From Ensifer sp. IC3342 (lineage in GTDB: Bacteria; Pseudomonadota; Alphaproteobacteria; Rhizobiales; Rhizobiaceae), in the NCBI RefSeq assembly GCF_020193655.1, contig NZ_JADYVE010000003.1, positions 597,415 to 661,414 on the forward strand: a stretch of DNA of 64,000 nucleotides. The letters are read 5' to 3'. Position numbers and translations under genes: made by a program. Within the stretch, counting starts at the first letter, position 1, and the number at the start of each line of letters is the position of its first letter. Of the stretch, positions 34,331 to 42,969 are shown in pieces. A model generated the notes under the pieces. The model did no database searches. It was not told where the DNA came from and was given only the letters and a program-made list of their open reading frames with translations.

Positions 34331-34451
34331 CTGTGCCTGTCACAGTTGCCAGCCGCGCCGCATCGGCAGCGCGAGAAGGCTCAAACTTCATCGCCGGCGC
34401 AGATGGAGATGCGCCCGCTCCGGCTGCTCTGCGCAGCGTTGCACACCTGTC

Positions 34452-35504
34452 TTAGTCCGACGTAAATGCGACAGGCGCGATGAAGCCCAGTTCGCGCAAC
34501 TGCTTCGAGCCGGAAAACCGCACGGAGTCCGGGCTCTGGAAGTCGAACTCGCCGGATTTCTGCAAATCGTCCAGCATCCTGCGATAGGCGGCGGCACCGG
34601 CGAAATACTGTCCGTCCGTCACCGCGTGTTCGATCTTCTCCTTGTAGTCGGAGAAGAACTTGAAGTGCAGCAACACGCCGGAGATCGTCAGAAAATTCCG
34701 CTCGCAGGGAAGCGGCTGGTGGATGCTGACCCCCAGGCTGCAATCCTCGTCCCAGAAGATCAGCGGATATTTCATGAGTTCAAGCACGTGCGCGAACTTG
34801 CGCTTGCGCGGTCCGCCGGTGATGCTGATCGCCCGCTTGGTGTAGGTGGTCTCGTAGCCGGCGCCGTCGAAGTGGTCGGCGATTTCCCAGGGCATCCGCG
34901 CATCCGTGCCGTCGAGCGTCGCCGAACCGAGCGGGCCGACCGGGTACATGTCGAGCATGGGGGCCGCGAGGCGCTTTTCGCCGCGCGCTTCCAGCGCCCG
35001 GATCAGATTGCGGAGCGGTTGGCGCTCGCAATCATCATAGATCAGGAATTCGTCCGAGTCGACGTTGAGATACCACCGGTCCTTGCCGTATCGCTCGAAC
35101 AGCGTCTGGCGCCATTCGCGCCCGCGTCGGGCGTCGCGGTAGCGCAACGGCGAGCTCCAGACATCCACGTCCGGCTGCGAGCGCAGATATTCGCGCGTGC
35201 CGTCGGACGAAACGTCGTCGATGCAGATGAAGCGCGAAACGCCGAGCCTTCTGTAGTGGGCGAGAAAGGACGGCATCAGCTTGAGGTCGTTGTGCGTGTT
35301 GAAGACGACCGGAATGTCGTCCCGGCCAAGCGGCCGCGCACCGCCCTCGTTCAGGCACGACATTTCGATGGCGCGCTTGCGCTTGCGTTCGCGCGCGGCC
35401 AGCTTGAAGGATTCGTACCGGGTGATGATCCGGTCGAAAAGGCTTCGCTGACCCCGCCCGTTCTCATGATCGAAAAGACGAAAAGGGTAGTGAAGATCCT
35501 TCAA
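34452..35504 (-). CDS. Glycosyltransferase family 2-type protein
   Basis: A 350-residue protein. The conserved region begins MSCLNEGG and IPVVFNTHNDLKLMPSFLAH, with CIDDVSSDGTREYL and a DxD-type NVDSDEFLIYDD near residue 150; this pattern matches the Glyco_tranf_2_4 group. The C-terminal GVLLHFKFFSDYKEKIEHA is also typical. It starts with TTG, which overlaps the stop of the acyltransferase gene (TTGA), so translation is probably coupled. It likely acts with that acyltransferase on the same surface glycan. Confidence 0.83.
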   Translation of the reverse strand: MKDLHYPFRLFDHENGRGQRSLFDRIITRYESFKLAARERKRKRAIEMSCLNEGGARPLGRDDIPVVFNTHNDLKLMPSFLAHYRRLGVSRFICIDDVSSDGTREYLRSQPDVDVWSSPLRYRDARRGREWRQTLFERYGKDRWYLNVDSDEFLIYDDCERQPLRNLIRALEARGEKRLAAPMLDMYPVGPLGSATLDGTDARMPWEIADHFDGAGYETTYTKRAISITGGPRKRKFAHVLELMKYPLIFWDEDCSLGVSIHQPLPCERNFLTISGVLLHFKFFSDYKEKIEHAVTDGQYFAGAAAYRRMLDDLQKSGEFDFQSPDSVRFSGSKQLRELGFIAPVAFTSD

Positions 35505-37543
35505 AATCCGCTCCAGGTGCCGCTGCGATAGCTGCGTTTATCGGGATCGTCACCGGAATTCAACTCGGCAGCCCGCCGCGACGCAAATCCACAACTCCCG
35601 CGCGGCGGCGCCCCGGGCGCGTGCTCGCAGCCATGCGCGGCAGCAGCCGTGAACGCGCGGGCGAAATCCAGCGTTCTGCCGATATGCCGGGAGCCCTTCT
35701 GCGAAAAATGCCCGTCGTCCTCGTAGATCGCCACGCCTTCGTCTTCCGCCCGGCAACTGATGTCGTCGCAAAGGTAATCGGTGAAATTCAGGACGGGAAA
35801 GTCCGCGGCGATGCTGGCCAGCACCGATCGGATCTTCCCGTCATGTGCCTCGACCGCCGCGACCGGCAGGTCGCAGTCGCCGGGAGGCAGGCCGAGCATG
35901 CGTGCCCGCGCAACGCAAAGTCCGGAATTGCGCCCGTCCCTTGGAGGCGGACTTATGACAACGGGCTGCAGTCCGTTCGAGCGGAGCCAGGCGAGCGTCG
36001 ACTCGAAGTTTTGCGTGACAATCTCGGCGCTCGAATGCGTGAGGCCCTTGCCGCGCAGGAAAACCGTCTCCTGACCGAGATACTGGGTCAACGGCGAGGA
36101 CAGCACGACGTACCTGATGGACTTATGTGCCAGCAGGAACCGTCGGACAGCTTCATTGTGGTCGAGACACTGCTGCGGCCAATCGAGGGCGAGATTCGGA
36201 AGCACGGGCGCCAGATCGAAGAACGGGCCACAATTGTTCTTCGTCAGCTGCGCGAGGCGCACTTCCGGGTCCGAGGCGCGTGTGCCGTCGACCAGGTGTC
36301 TGGCGAAGGAGTCGCCCCATATCGCGATCTCGGGGCTTTCCGCCGTGCTGCATTTGAGGTCGACGACGCCCTCGCAGTCCTTGCCGAGGCCGACGCTCGG
36401 TTCGTTCAGCCGGGTAAGCTCGAGGCGTCGCGACGCAAACCCATCGCTGTGATCCATGGACAGGCCCGCGACGACCGCGACGGCACCCGCCGTCAGGGTC
36501 ATCGCGAAGACAGGTCGCCGACCAAAACGCCGGCGATCGCGGAAGGGCGTTTCGACATAGCGCCAGGTCAGGTAGGCGAGCACAACACAAAGCCCGATCA
36601 AAGCCCCATAGCCTGCCGGCGTCACGCTGTCGCTGAGACGCAGCCGCGCGAAAGCAAGCACTGGCTGGTGCCAGAGATAGAGGCTATAGCTGCAGAGGCC
36701 GACGGCGACGAACGGCCTCCAGGAAAGGCATTTTCCGGCAAAGGTGTCGGCGCGGCCAAAGGCGATGAAAGCCGCCGTTCCCGCCACCACGGGTACGGTC
36801 GCCCAGCCGGGATAGCTTGCGGACTCGCGCACGAGAACATAAGTCAAAACGATCGCCAGCAGGCCCAATGCCGCAAGAACTTCGCGCGCCGGTTTCGCCA
36901 CCGCAGCATTCGACAGGCCGGAAAGCGCGACCGCTGCCCCGAGCCCGAGCTCCCAGAACCGGCTTGGCAGCAAATAGAAGTTGGCGGAAGGGTCAAGGCG
37001 GGCGAGCACCTGCGTGGCCCCGAAGCTCAGCGCCGAAATCGCAAGCACGACGGCGAGAACGCGGGCTGCGGAGAGGCGGCGCAGGGCAATGAGGAGCAAC
37101 GGGAATACGAGATAGAATTGCTCTTCGACCGCAAGCGACCACATGTGCAAGAGCGGCATGTGATCGGTATCCGGTGAAAAATAGCCTGTCTGGTCCCAGA
37201 GCTGGATATTCGAGGCGAGCAGGCTTGTCGCGTAGAGACCCTTGCCGAAATTGTTGAGCTCCCGCGGCAGCATCCATAGGAGTGCAAAAGCCGTGCAAAG
37301 GGCACAGACGAACAGCAATGCCGGAGCGAGGCGCCTTGCCCGGCGCTCATAGAAGGAAACGATGCTGAAGCGACCGTCGCGGATTTCACCATCGATGATC
37401 GACGTGATCAGGAAACCGCTGATGACGAAGAAGACGTCGACGCCGGCGAACCCGCCCGAGACAATGTCGAAACCTGCGTGAAACAAAAGCACTGGAACGA
37501 CTGCTAGCGCACGCAAGCCATCGACTTCGGGTCTGTACTGCAT
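35501..37543 (-). CDS. OafA/YrhL-type O-acyltransferase with SGNH domain
   Basis: A 680-residue membrane protein. Residues 1-370 form an acyltransferase-3 domain with about ten helices: YRPEVDGLRALAVVPVLLFH (catalytic His), FFVISGFLITS, FYERRARRLAPAL and MPLLHMWSLAVEEQFYL. Residues 410-640 are an extracytoplasmic SGNH hydrolase-like domain with IWGDSFARHL (nucleophile Ser) and DDGHFSQKGSRHI (catalytic Asp/His). Such proteins O-acetylate lipopolysaccharide or exopolysaccharide. The start at 37543 matches the family N-terminus, though no good ribosome binding site is visible. Confidence 0.92.
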   Translation of the reverse strand: MQYRPEVDGLRALAVVPVLLFHAGFDIVSGGFAGVDVFFVISGFLITSIIDGEIRDGRFSIVSFYERRARRLAPALLFVCALCTAFALLWMLPRELNNFGKGLYATSLLASNIQLWDQTGYFSPDTDHMPLLHMWSLAVEEQFYLVFPLLLIALRRLSAARVLAVVLAISALSFGATQVLARLDPSANFYLLPSRFWELGLGAAVALSGLSNAAVAKPAREVLAALGLLAIVLTYVLVRESASYPGWATVPVVAGTAAFIAFGRADTFAGKCLSWRPFVAVGLCSYSLYLWHQPVLAFARLRLSDSVTPAGYGALIGLCVVLAYLTWRYVETPFRDRRRFGRRPVFAMTLTAGAVAVVAGLSMDHSDGFASRRLELTRLNEPSVGLGKDCEGVVDLKCSTAESPEIAIWGDSFARHLVDGTRASDPEVRLAQLTKNNCGPFFDLAPVLPNLALDWPQQCLDHNEAVRRFLLAHKSIRYVVLSSPLTQYLGQETVFLRGKGLTHSSAEIVTQNFESTLAWLRSNGLQPVVISPPPRDGRNSGLCVARARMLGLPPGDCDLPVAAVEAHDGKIRSVLASIAADFPVLNFTDYLCDDISCRAEDEGVAIYEDDGHFSQKGSRHIGRTLDFARAFTAAAAHGCEHAPGAPPRGSCGFASRRAAELNSGDDPDKRSYRSGTWSGF

Positions 37544-37717
37544 TGCTGGGGGAGATTCCGTATGCGAGAGGTTATCGCCCGGTAACACGGCATCGGAAAC
37601 GAAGCCATGGATCTGGGGGCGTGAGCGCTCGGGAAACTCAGAAAATGTTGGGGAAAAATGGCAGCCCGCGCAACCATCGGCGCGCGGGATGGCGCACGGC
37701 TCTGGAAAAGTCACTCA

Positions 37718-37760
37718 TGGTGCCGACGCGCCGTGGCTGGTCTCCTGTCACAAGCATCCG
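37718..37760 (-). repeat. Type C element, degenerate
   Basis: GTGCCGACGCGCCGTGGCTG then GTCTCCTGTCACAAGCATCC; the inverted right arm is lost. Confidence 0.4.
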
Positions 37761-37890
37761 GCAGCACCGCGGTGCGACCCTTCGATCGCGCGTCAAACCG
37801 AATAATGCCCCTCGACGCGGCAGGCCGCGACGTTCGAGGCCGAGCGCGGTTACCGTCAGAGCACCCGCGTTCACTTGAACGCACCGCGCT

Positions 37891-38661
37891 CTAAAACGCG
37901 AACGGATAGCGCGGCTTGAGTTTCCCGGACGCCAGTTTCGCGAAGTTGCGCAACTTGCCGGGAATGTGTTCGCGACGGTCGTAAGCCCGGAGCAGATCCC
38001 CCGAGCGGCAGTCTTCGTTGAAGCGCGCGATCCACTCCTCCGTCAGGCCGTCGCGCTGAACGACCATCTTGGTTTCGGCCCTGGCCGGGGCGCATACGCC
38101 AAGGTGTTCCGCGATATGCGCGATGAAAGGATACGGGTCGCCGGCAAGATCCTCGTAGGTAAATTCGACGAACGGCGCACCCAGGAGCTCCAGGTAGCTC
38201 TGCCAGAAATTGTAGCTTTCCCGGATATAGAAGAAGCAGCGGGCGATCTGTTCGAAGTCGTAGCGCGGCTTGGCCTTTGCTCCGTGGTGGGCGGCGAAGG
38301 CCCGCGTCTGGCGCGCCCGCGCGAAGGAAATCGCCTGCCTCAGCGTATCCCGGCGCCGAAGGAAGACCAGCGCTGTCTCGTGCTCGGACAGGCAATGCCG
38401 GATGAAGTCCCGGCCGTAGCGCTCGTTCGTCACGAAGATCTGGTTCGGAAAGATCTTCATGCCGAACGCCCCGTTTTCGGTCGAGCATTTCCTGATGATT
38501 TCCCCAAAGAACGCGTCGAAAGGCAGGGCCTTGGTATCAAGGCGATGGGCCTTCGGAGCCAGCCACTCGGCCGGCAATCCCATTTCGCCGGAATGACCGA
38601 GGAGCGTGCTTAGCCAGCTGGAGCCGCTTCTTGCTTCGGAGAGGATCAAATATCCGCGCAT
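37891..38661 (-). CDS. Stf0-type sulfotransferase
   Basis: A 256-residue protein. The PAPS-binding 5' loop is LILSEARSGSSWLSTLLG at the N-terminus. FGMKIFPNQI near 66, VFLRRRDTLRQAISFARARQ near 100 (3'-phosphate binding) and VEFTYEDLAGDPY near 165 are Stf0/LPS-sulfotransferase blocks. Rhizobia use such enzymes to sulfate lipopolysaccharide or capsular sugars. AAAGGGA precedes the ATG at 38661; an ATG eight codons upstream is possible. It lies upstream of, and on the same strand as, the acyltransferase. Confidence 0.87.
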   Translation of the reverse strand: MRGYLILSEARSGSSWLSTLLGHSGEMGLPAEWLAPKAHRLDTKALPFDAFFGEIIRKCSTENGAFGMKIFPNQIFVTNERYGRDFIRHCLSEHETALVFLRRRDTLRQAISFARARQTRAFAAHHGAKAKPRYDFEQIARCFFYIRESYNFWQSYLELLGAPFVEFTYEDLAGDPYPFIAHIAEHLGVCAPARAETKMVVQRDGLTEEWIARFNEDCRSGDLLRAYDRREHIPGKLRNFAKLASGKLKPRYPFAF

Positions 38662-38904
38662 CAGGTTCCCTTTGTCGTGTTTCACTGAAACGCGCGGCTA
38701 GTCGTCAATATGGGCAATTTTCTGCCACCCCGGGCCGATCTTCTTGAGAAACGGGTGCGTGATTCCTGATCGACGCAAATATGCAACAGCGTGTGGGACG
38801 ACCTTCGCAGACGGCGCCAGGACAGGGCACGCCACTGGAAATAGCCGGCGGTGGTTCAGGCTCACGCTGGCGCAGGTCAACGCGTGAACCAAGCGATATA
38901 GGCG

Positions 38905-39145
38905 CAATTCTTCTCTCGCACCGCCGACGCGGTGCGGCTGGATTCCTGTGACAAGCACAGGAATGAGGGGTTCGGGGCCAACGCTGAGGGAGAAGCACAA
39001 CGGACGCTCCGTAGCGGATGCTCCAGTTGCCATAAGCACCAGCGGGTCCGCGCGGCGGGAATGCGGCAAACAAAGGCACGGCCTCATTCCTGTGCTTGTC
39101 ACAGGAATCCAGCGACGGCGCGTCCGCGCCGTGAATGACATCGCT
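38905..39145. repeat. Inverted pair of type C elements
   Basis: Left copy at about 38912-38968 (ACCGCCGACGCGGT then ATTCCTGTGACAAGCACAGG). Right copy at about 39082-39141 (CATTCCTGTGCTTGTCACAG then ACGGCGCGTCCGCGCCGT). No gene lies in 38662-39195. Confidence 0.75.
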
Positions 39146-39195
39146 CGCCGACTGTCCAGAGGGCCGTGCATCCCGCCAGACGGTCCCATCGCGCG

Positions 39196-39224
39196 TTGTT
39201 CCTCTCCCGATTCAGTGCTATATT
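39196..39224 (+). promoter_or_regulatory. Candidate sigma-70-type promoter
   Basis: TTGTTC (39196-39201) and TATATT (39219-39224) separated by 17 bases, a good housekeeping promoter match. No convincing gene follows on the plus strand before 39457, where a convergent gene ends. Confidence 0.45.
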
Positions 39225-39456
39225 CAGGCGTTCGATCGAGGGTGCCGGCACCCCTTCGGTAGATCGTTCGCCTGGAGCGCGCTTGGCCCAAACAAGCGCG
39301 CTTTCGCATTTGTGGCACAGCACACGGCTCTTCAGCGCGACTTCGTGTTCGACGCGGCCTTTTTCCGACCAACAAGCGCCGGACGAGCGCGCCGACCCTC
39401 GAGCCAAACCTTGCCTATAAAAAAGCGCATGGCCGTTCAGGCCGCTTCACTTTACC
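39225..39456 (+). ncRNA. Possible untranslated transcript
   Basis: About 230 bases downstream of the candidate promoter, rich in short inverted repeats (GGTGCCGGCACC, GCGCGCTTGGCCCAAACAAG then CGCGC). It has no open frame with a ribosome binding site and no match to 6S, SRP, tmRNA or RNase P RNA signatures. This is inference from the promoter and gap only. Confidence 0.25.
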
Positions 39457-39813
39457 CTAACCACGAATAACCCAGGCCCCGAGCACAAGCAGAATAAGTG
39501 GCGGCCCCAGCAGCATCCCGCCGAAAAGCAAAGCCGCATTCTGCACCTGCCTGCCGGTTCGAAGCCGGTTCGCAATCTCATTCGGCACGACAATGTTCCC
39601 GCTTCCGGATGCAGCGGCCTTTTCCCTTAGAGACGCCACCTCTTTCTCGGCTTTCCAGCCGTCGCTGACCACTTCCCAGCCCTTGACGAAGATGGAGCCT
39701 CCATCGGTCACGTCTCGCCGCCGTCCTTCGACTTCCACGTAGACGACCAGTGTCAGCACCCAAAGCGCAGAAACGATCAACCACAGTCGAAAGAGGCCAC
39801 GTACGATATTCAT
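39457..39813 (-). CDS. Small membrane protein with two helices
   Basis: A 118-residue protein. Helix 1 (LFRLWLIVSALWVLTLVVYV) is at the N-terminus, followed by a soluble middle of about 60 residues with a charged helical segment, then helix 2 (AALLFGGMLLGPPLILLVLG) and a short tail. It resembles uncharacterised rhizobial inner-membrane proteins. GAGGTAGGG lies ahead of the ATG. Confidence 0.72.
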   Translation of the reverse strand: MNIVRGLFRLWLIVSALWVLTLVVYVEVEGRRRDVTDGGSIFVKGWEVVSDGWKAEKEVASLREKAAASGSGNIVVPNEIANRLRTGRQVQNAALLFGGMLLGPPLILLVLGAWVIRG

Positions 39814-39902
39814 CTTGTGCCCTACCTCACGACCGAGGATAGCACAGCAGCGATCGCCGACTAGATCATTTCATTGTTCCATTGAGACCGTGAAGCGATC
39901 TA

Positions 39903-39972
39903 ACTCTTTGAAACGACGCAATTCCGTAAGGAAAAACCGTTACAGGCCTTTCCTGGAATTGCTTTTAGTCCG
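39903..39972 (+). repeat. Type E palindromic element, divergent
   Basis: GCAATTCCGTAAGGAAAAAC ... CCTTTCCTGGAATTGC with the loop CGTTACAGG; the same outer arms as the array at 62864-63074. The rest of 39814-40179 shows no gene. Confidence 0.65.
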
Positions 39973-40179
39973 TCCGATTTAAACCGCCACCGGGGCGTGC
40001 AACAAAACCCTGCGGCGCGCCGCGTTCGAATGGATCGGCGCTCCTTAGGCCTGCTCTTGCGCGCGCCGTCGCAGACCGCTGCACAGGTCGGGCGGCGCCA
40101 TGCCTCGCATGGCCCTCTTTCCGCTTTGTTCAACTTTAGATGGCAAGCTGCACCAGTCCGAGAACTGGATTGCAGAACC

Positions 40180-41391
40180 ATGACCGACAACATTGCCAGC
40201 CGTTCGATCCAGGCCGCGCGAACGCCATTTCCCGCAGCGCTGGCTCTCACTGCCTGCCTGGCCGCAACAGCCGCTTGGATCCTTGTTGCGATGACCGACA
40301 CAGGCACAGTCGAACTGGCTTGGTCGAACCGGGACTTCGCCAACTACTGGATCGCTGCGCGATTGGCACTCGAAGGTCGCGTCCACGACGTTTTTTCGGC
40401 CCACGCGGTCTATTTCGCTCATATGCAGGCGGCGTTCGGTTCCAATTATCCATGGCACGCCTGGAGCTACCCGCCGCACTATCTGTTAACCGTCCTGCCC
40501 TTCGGGTGGCTGGGTTACAAGAACGCAATGGTGGCCTACCTGCTGTTGACGTTTCTTCTCCTTTGCGCCGCGATCCGCCTTGCCGCACCGGCTGCGACGA
40601 GCCGTCAGTTGCTCTGGCTGCTGCTGGCGATCCTGACAAATGCGATGGCGACCCAGAATGGCTTTCTGACGTCAGCACTCCTTCTGGTGGGACTCGCCGG
40701 TCGCTTCGATCGTCCCGTGCTCGCGGGGATCTGCATCGGGTTGCTGACGATCAAACCGCAACTCGGACTATTGCTCCCGCTGCTGCTGCTTTACGAACGG
40801 CGATGGCTGGTGATCACGGTCGCGAGTGTGACGGCTCTTGGCCTCGTGGCTGTCTCCATGGCGGCCTTCGGCTTTTCAAGCTGGCAGGGTTTCATGGAGA
40901 ATGTCGTGCCCTACCAGACCGGTGTGATGCGGAGGGCAACGGGCATCTTCCTGCACATGATGCCATCCGTGTTCGGCTCGCTCCGCAGCCTCGGATTTTC
41001 GTCCGATATAGCCCTGGCCGCACATGTTCCGGTTGCCGTCGCAGCGCTCATTCTCTGGCTTTACAGCCTGCCGCGACTGCAGGGCGACTGGGCGCGTGCG
41101 GCAAGCACGACCTTTGCCACCTTCGTCATCACCCCCTACAGCCTTAGCTACGATCTGGTGATCCTTGCCGCAGTCGCCGCCTTCTGGCCGCTTCCAGGTG
41201 GAAGGCCCACGGGCATGCCGCTCAAGGCGTTGCTCCTCGCCACTGCCGCCATACCCGTATACATGCCCGTGCTGGGGCTGGCGGGCCTCCCCGGCACCCC
41301 ACTCCTGATTCTGCCCACCTGGATACTTCTCCTCATCAACGAAGGCGCGCTCGCGCCGTTCATTCCCCGCACCCGCCCCGCCGGAACGTGA
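40180..41391 (+). CDS. DUF2029/GT87-family integral membrane glycosyltransferase
   Basis: A 403-residue protein with about ten hydrophobic helices. After the first helix comes ELAWSNRDFANYWIAARLAL, where the Asp is the probable catalytic acid of polyprenol-phosphate-sugar transferases (GT-C fold). WHAWSYPPHYLL and GLLTIKPQLGLLLPLLLL are typical for the family. It transfers a sugar from a lipid carrier on the periplasmic side. The start at 40180 has only a weak ribosome binding site; an upstream in-frame ATG at 39997 gives an atypical basic leader. Confidence 0.82.
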   Translation: MTDNIASRSIQAARTPFPAALALTACLAATAAWILVAMTDTGTVELAWSNRDFANYWIAARLALEGRVHDVFSAHAVYFAHMQAAFGSNYPWHAWSYPPHYLLTVLPFGWLGYKNAMVAYLLLTFLLLCAAIRLAAPAATSRQLLWLLLAILTNAMATQNGFLTSALLLVGLAGRFDRPVLAGICIGLLTIKPQLGLLLPLLLLYERRWLVITVASVTALGLVAVSMAAFGFSSWQGFMENVVPYQTGVMRRATGIFLHMMPSVFGSLRSLGFSSDIALAAHVPVAVAALILWLYSLPRLQGDWARAASTTFATFVITPYSLSYDLVILAAVAAFWPLPGGRPTGMPLKALLLATAAIPVYMPVLGLAGLPGTPLLILPTWILLLINEGALAPFIPRTRPAGT

Positions 41392-41475
41392 GCGCAGCGA
41401 CGGCTATCAGGAGAGGCGCGACCGGCAAGGCGCGGAGCCTGGTCGGTCGCACCGAGGCCCACTGCACGTACCCTT

Positions 41476-41566
41476 AACTCGTAGCCGACTTAAGGGTAAA
41501 AACATGCAGCAATTCAAAGTGTTCCAGCGTCCTTTGCGCGTCTGATAAGACGCGCGGCGCTGTAGG
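41476..41566 (+). repeat. Type B palindromic element, complete
   Basis: CTTAACTCG ... CTTAAGGGTAAAAACATGCA, CAGCAATTCAAAGTGTTCCA, then GCGCGTCTGATAAGACGCGC and GCGCTGTAG. Confidence 0.75.
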
Positions 41567-41661
41567 CCAGGGCGATCTGCAACGAACGCGCGGAGATGGT
41601 TCGGCATGATCCCGGGACGTCATTGTACCTCGTCGGCGACGGAAGAGACTCATACTATGCA

Positions 41662-41826
41662 CTACTCCCTTCCGTCGCCGCTCCCCTCGTCCAACTCATG
41701 GACGGACAGAAAGCCGTACTGCTCCAGCCACTCACGAAGGATGAGGCGGATTATCTCGTCTCGGGTCATCTGGAGTTCTTCGCAGGCCAGAGCGAGCGCC
41801 AGTTCAACGTCGTCGTCGAAATTCAT
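41662..41826 (-). CDS. Small ribbon-helix-helix-like protein
   Basis: A 54-residue frame behind GGAGGGG. Its sequence MNFDDDVELALALACEELQM then TRDEIIRLILREWLEQYG has the short strand plus two helices of RHH/Arc-type DNA-binding proteins; the C-terminus is acidic. It could be a stand-alone regulator or an antitoxin, though no toxin gene is adjacent. A longer frame on the opposite strand is its shadow. Confidence 0.65.
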   Translation of the reverse strand: MNFDDDVELALALACEELQMTRDEIIRLILREWLEQYGFLSVHELDEGSGDGRE

Positions 41827-42144
41827 TGTCCCCTCCCTGCGCGCACTACAACACCAGAAGGTTGAATGGTCTCACAGCACAGGTTGCAGTCAAGGATTAC
41901 GGAGCGCGCTCAATGGGATAAGGCCAAATTGGGCTAAGACTTATGGCCCATTTCTTTATCGGACTAAAGTCCTACGCAGGAAAAAAAGCGGGCGATCGGG
42001 TAAGCCACGAGCCGACCAAGCGAAAGACAAAAAAATAAGGTCGTGGTGCTGCAGGTTGCCGACCTCTGGTTACCCCGGATGTTACCCGAAGGCCAAAGCA
42101 TTAATGTATTAGATGAAGCAGTTGCGGTAACATATTGAAAAGAT
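41827..42144. other. AT-richer gap next to the tRNA 3' end
   Basis: Contains runs such as AAAAAAAGCG and CAAAAAAATAAGG, and a short plus-strand frame (QVADLWLPRMLPEG ... EAVAVTY) ending 20 bases from the tRNA. No integrase or attachment-site duplication was seen. It may be remains of an element once integrated at the tRNA. Confidence 0.3.
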
Positions 42145-42220
<76 letters not shown>

Positions 42221-42252
42221 GTCCAGGACCGCGTCGCTGCGGTCTGGTGGGG

Positions 42253-42281
42253 CGTATAATGGCGTTCGCCCGGCTTGTCCA
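42253..42281 (-). promoter_or_regulatory. Probable promoter of tRNA-Lys
   Basis: On the minus strand TGGACA (42276-42281) and TATACG (42253-42258) are 17 bases apart, about 30 bases before the tRNA 5' end. Confidence 0.5.
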
Positions 42282-42471
42282 GCACCCTTTGCAAAATTTT
42301 TGGGAATTTTTTCAACGGCTCATAGCGTGGCGGCGGAGCCGGTGATGCCGGTGGCGTGGATGACACCGTCTGCCCCTTTTCACTCGTCGGGGCGGCCCCG
42401 CGGCTGCGTAAAACCGCTCACGCTCATCCCCGTCCGGTTCTAAACTCCACATCTCGACAGGAGGAAAGACG

Positions 42472-42885
42472 ATGGGTTCCATGACGGTTGAATTACGCAG
42501 TGTCGAAGGTACGGAGGCGGCGATCGGCTGGGCCGGCAGCCACACCGTCGTCGTCGATCGGCCCGAGGGCAAGGCGGGCGGCCGCGGGCTCGGTTTCAAT
42601 GGCGCGCAACTGCTGGCGCTGGCACTTGGCGGCTGCTTCTGCAACGATCTTCGTTACGCCGCGCACCAGATGGGCGTCGCCCTCGGCAAGATCGCCGTCA
42701 GCGTCACGATCGAGCTCGAAGGCGAGCCGTTGCTGACAACGGCCGCGGCTATGTCGGTCAGCTGCGAAACGCCTGACGGTTCCGATCCGCAGGCGATCAT
42801 CGATGGTGCCAAGGCTATCTGCATGGTCGCCAACACGCTCAAAAAGGGCGTTCCGGTGGAGATCCGGTCGGCCACCGCTGCGTGA
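42472..42885 (+). CDS. OsmC-family protein
   Basis: A 137-residue cytosolic protein with the OsmC alpha/beta fold: FNGAQLLALALGGCFCNDLR carries the first redox Cys (55, with another at 57), and the second conserved Cys is at 117 in AICMVANTLKKGVPVEI. Members reduce organic hydroperoxides, although this branch is often simply called OsmC-like. GGAGG precedes the ATG. It has no clear operon partner; tRNA-Lys lies upstream on the other strand. Confidence 0.87.
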   Translation: MGSMTVELRSVEGTEAAIGWAGSHTVVVDRPEGKAGGRGLGFNGAQLLALALGGCFCNDLRYAAHQMGVALGKIAVSVTIELEGEPLLTTAAAMSVSCETPDGSDPQAIIDGAKAICMVANTLKKGVPVEIRSATAA

Positions 42886-42969
42886 TCGCTTGAATGCGGA
42901 ATTCAAACTGTTGCGCTGATCTTTCGCGCACCCGGAAAGACGCTCGGCGCTCTCTCGCCTGCCACTCGC

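Noticed and set aside
35621..37177. 518-codon frame on the plus strand
   Set aside because: Antisense to the acyltransferase, whose motifs are unmistakable; low-complexity Arg/Gly/Ala protein.
42120..42144. tRNA-Lys 3' end as an attachment site of an integrated element
   Set aside because: No integrase gene and no duplicate of the tRNA 3' end was seen in the window.
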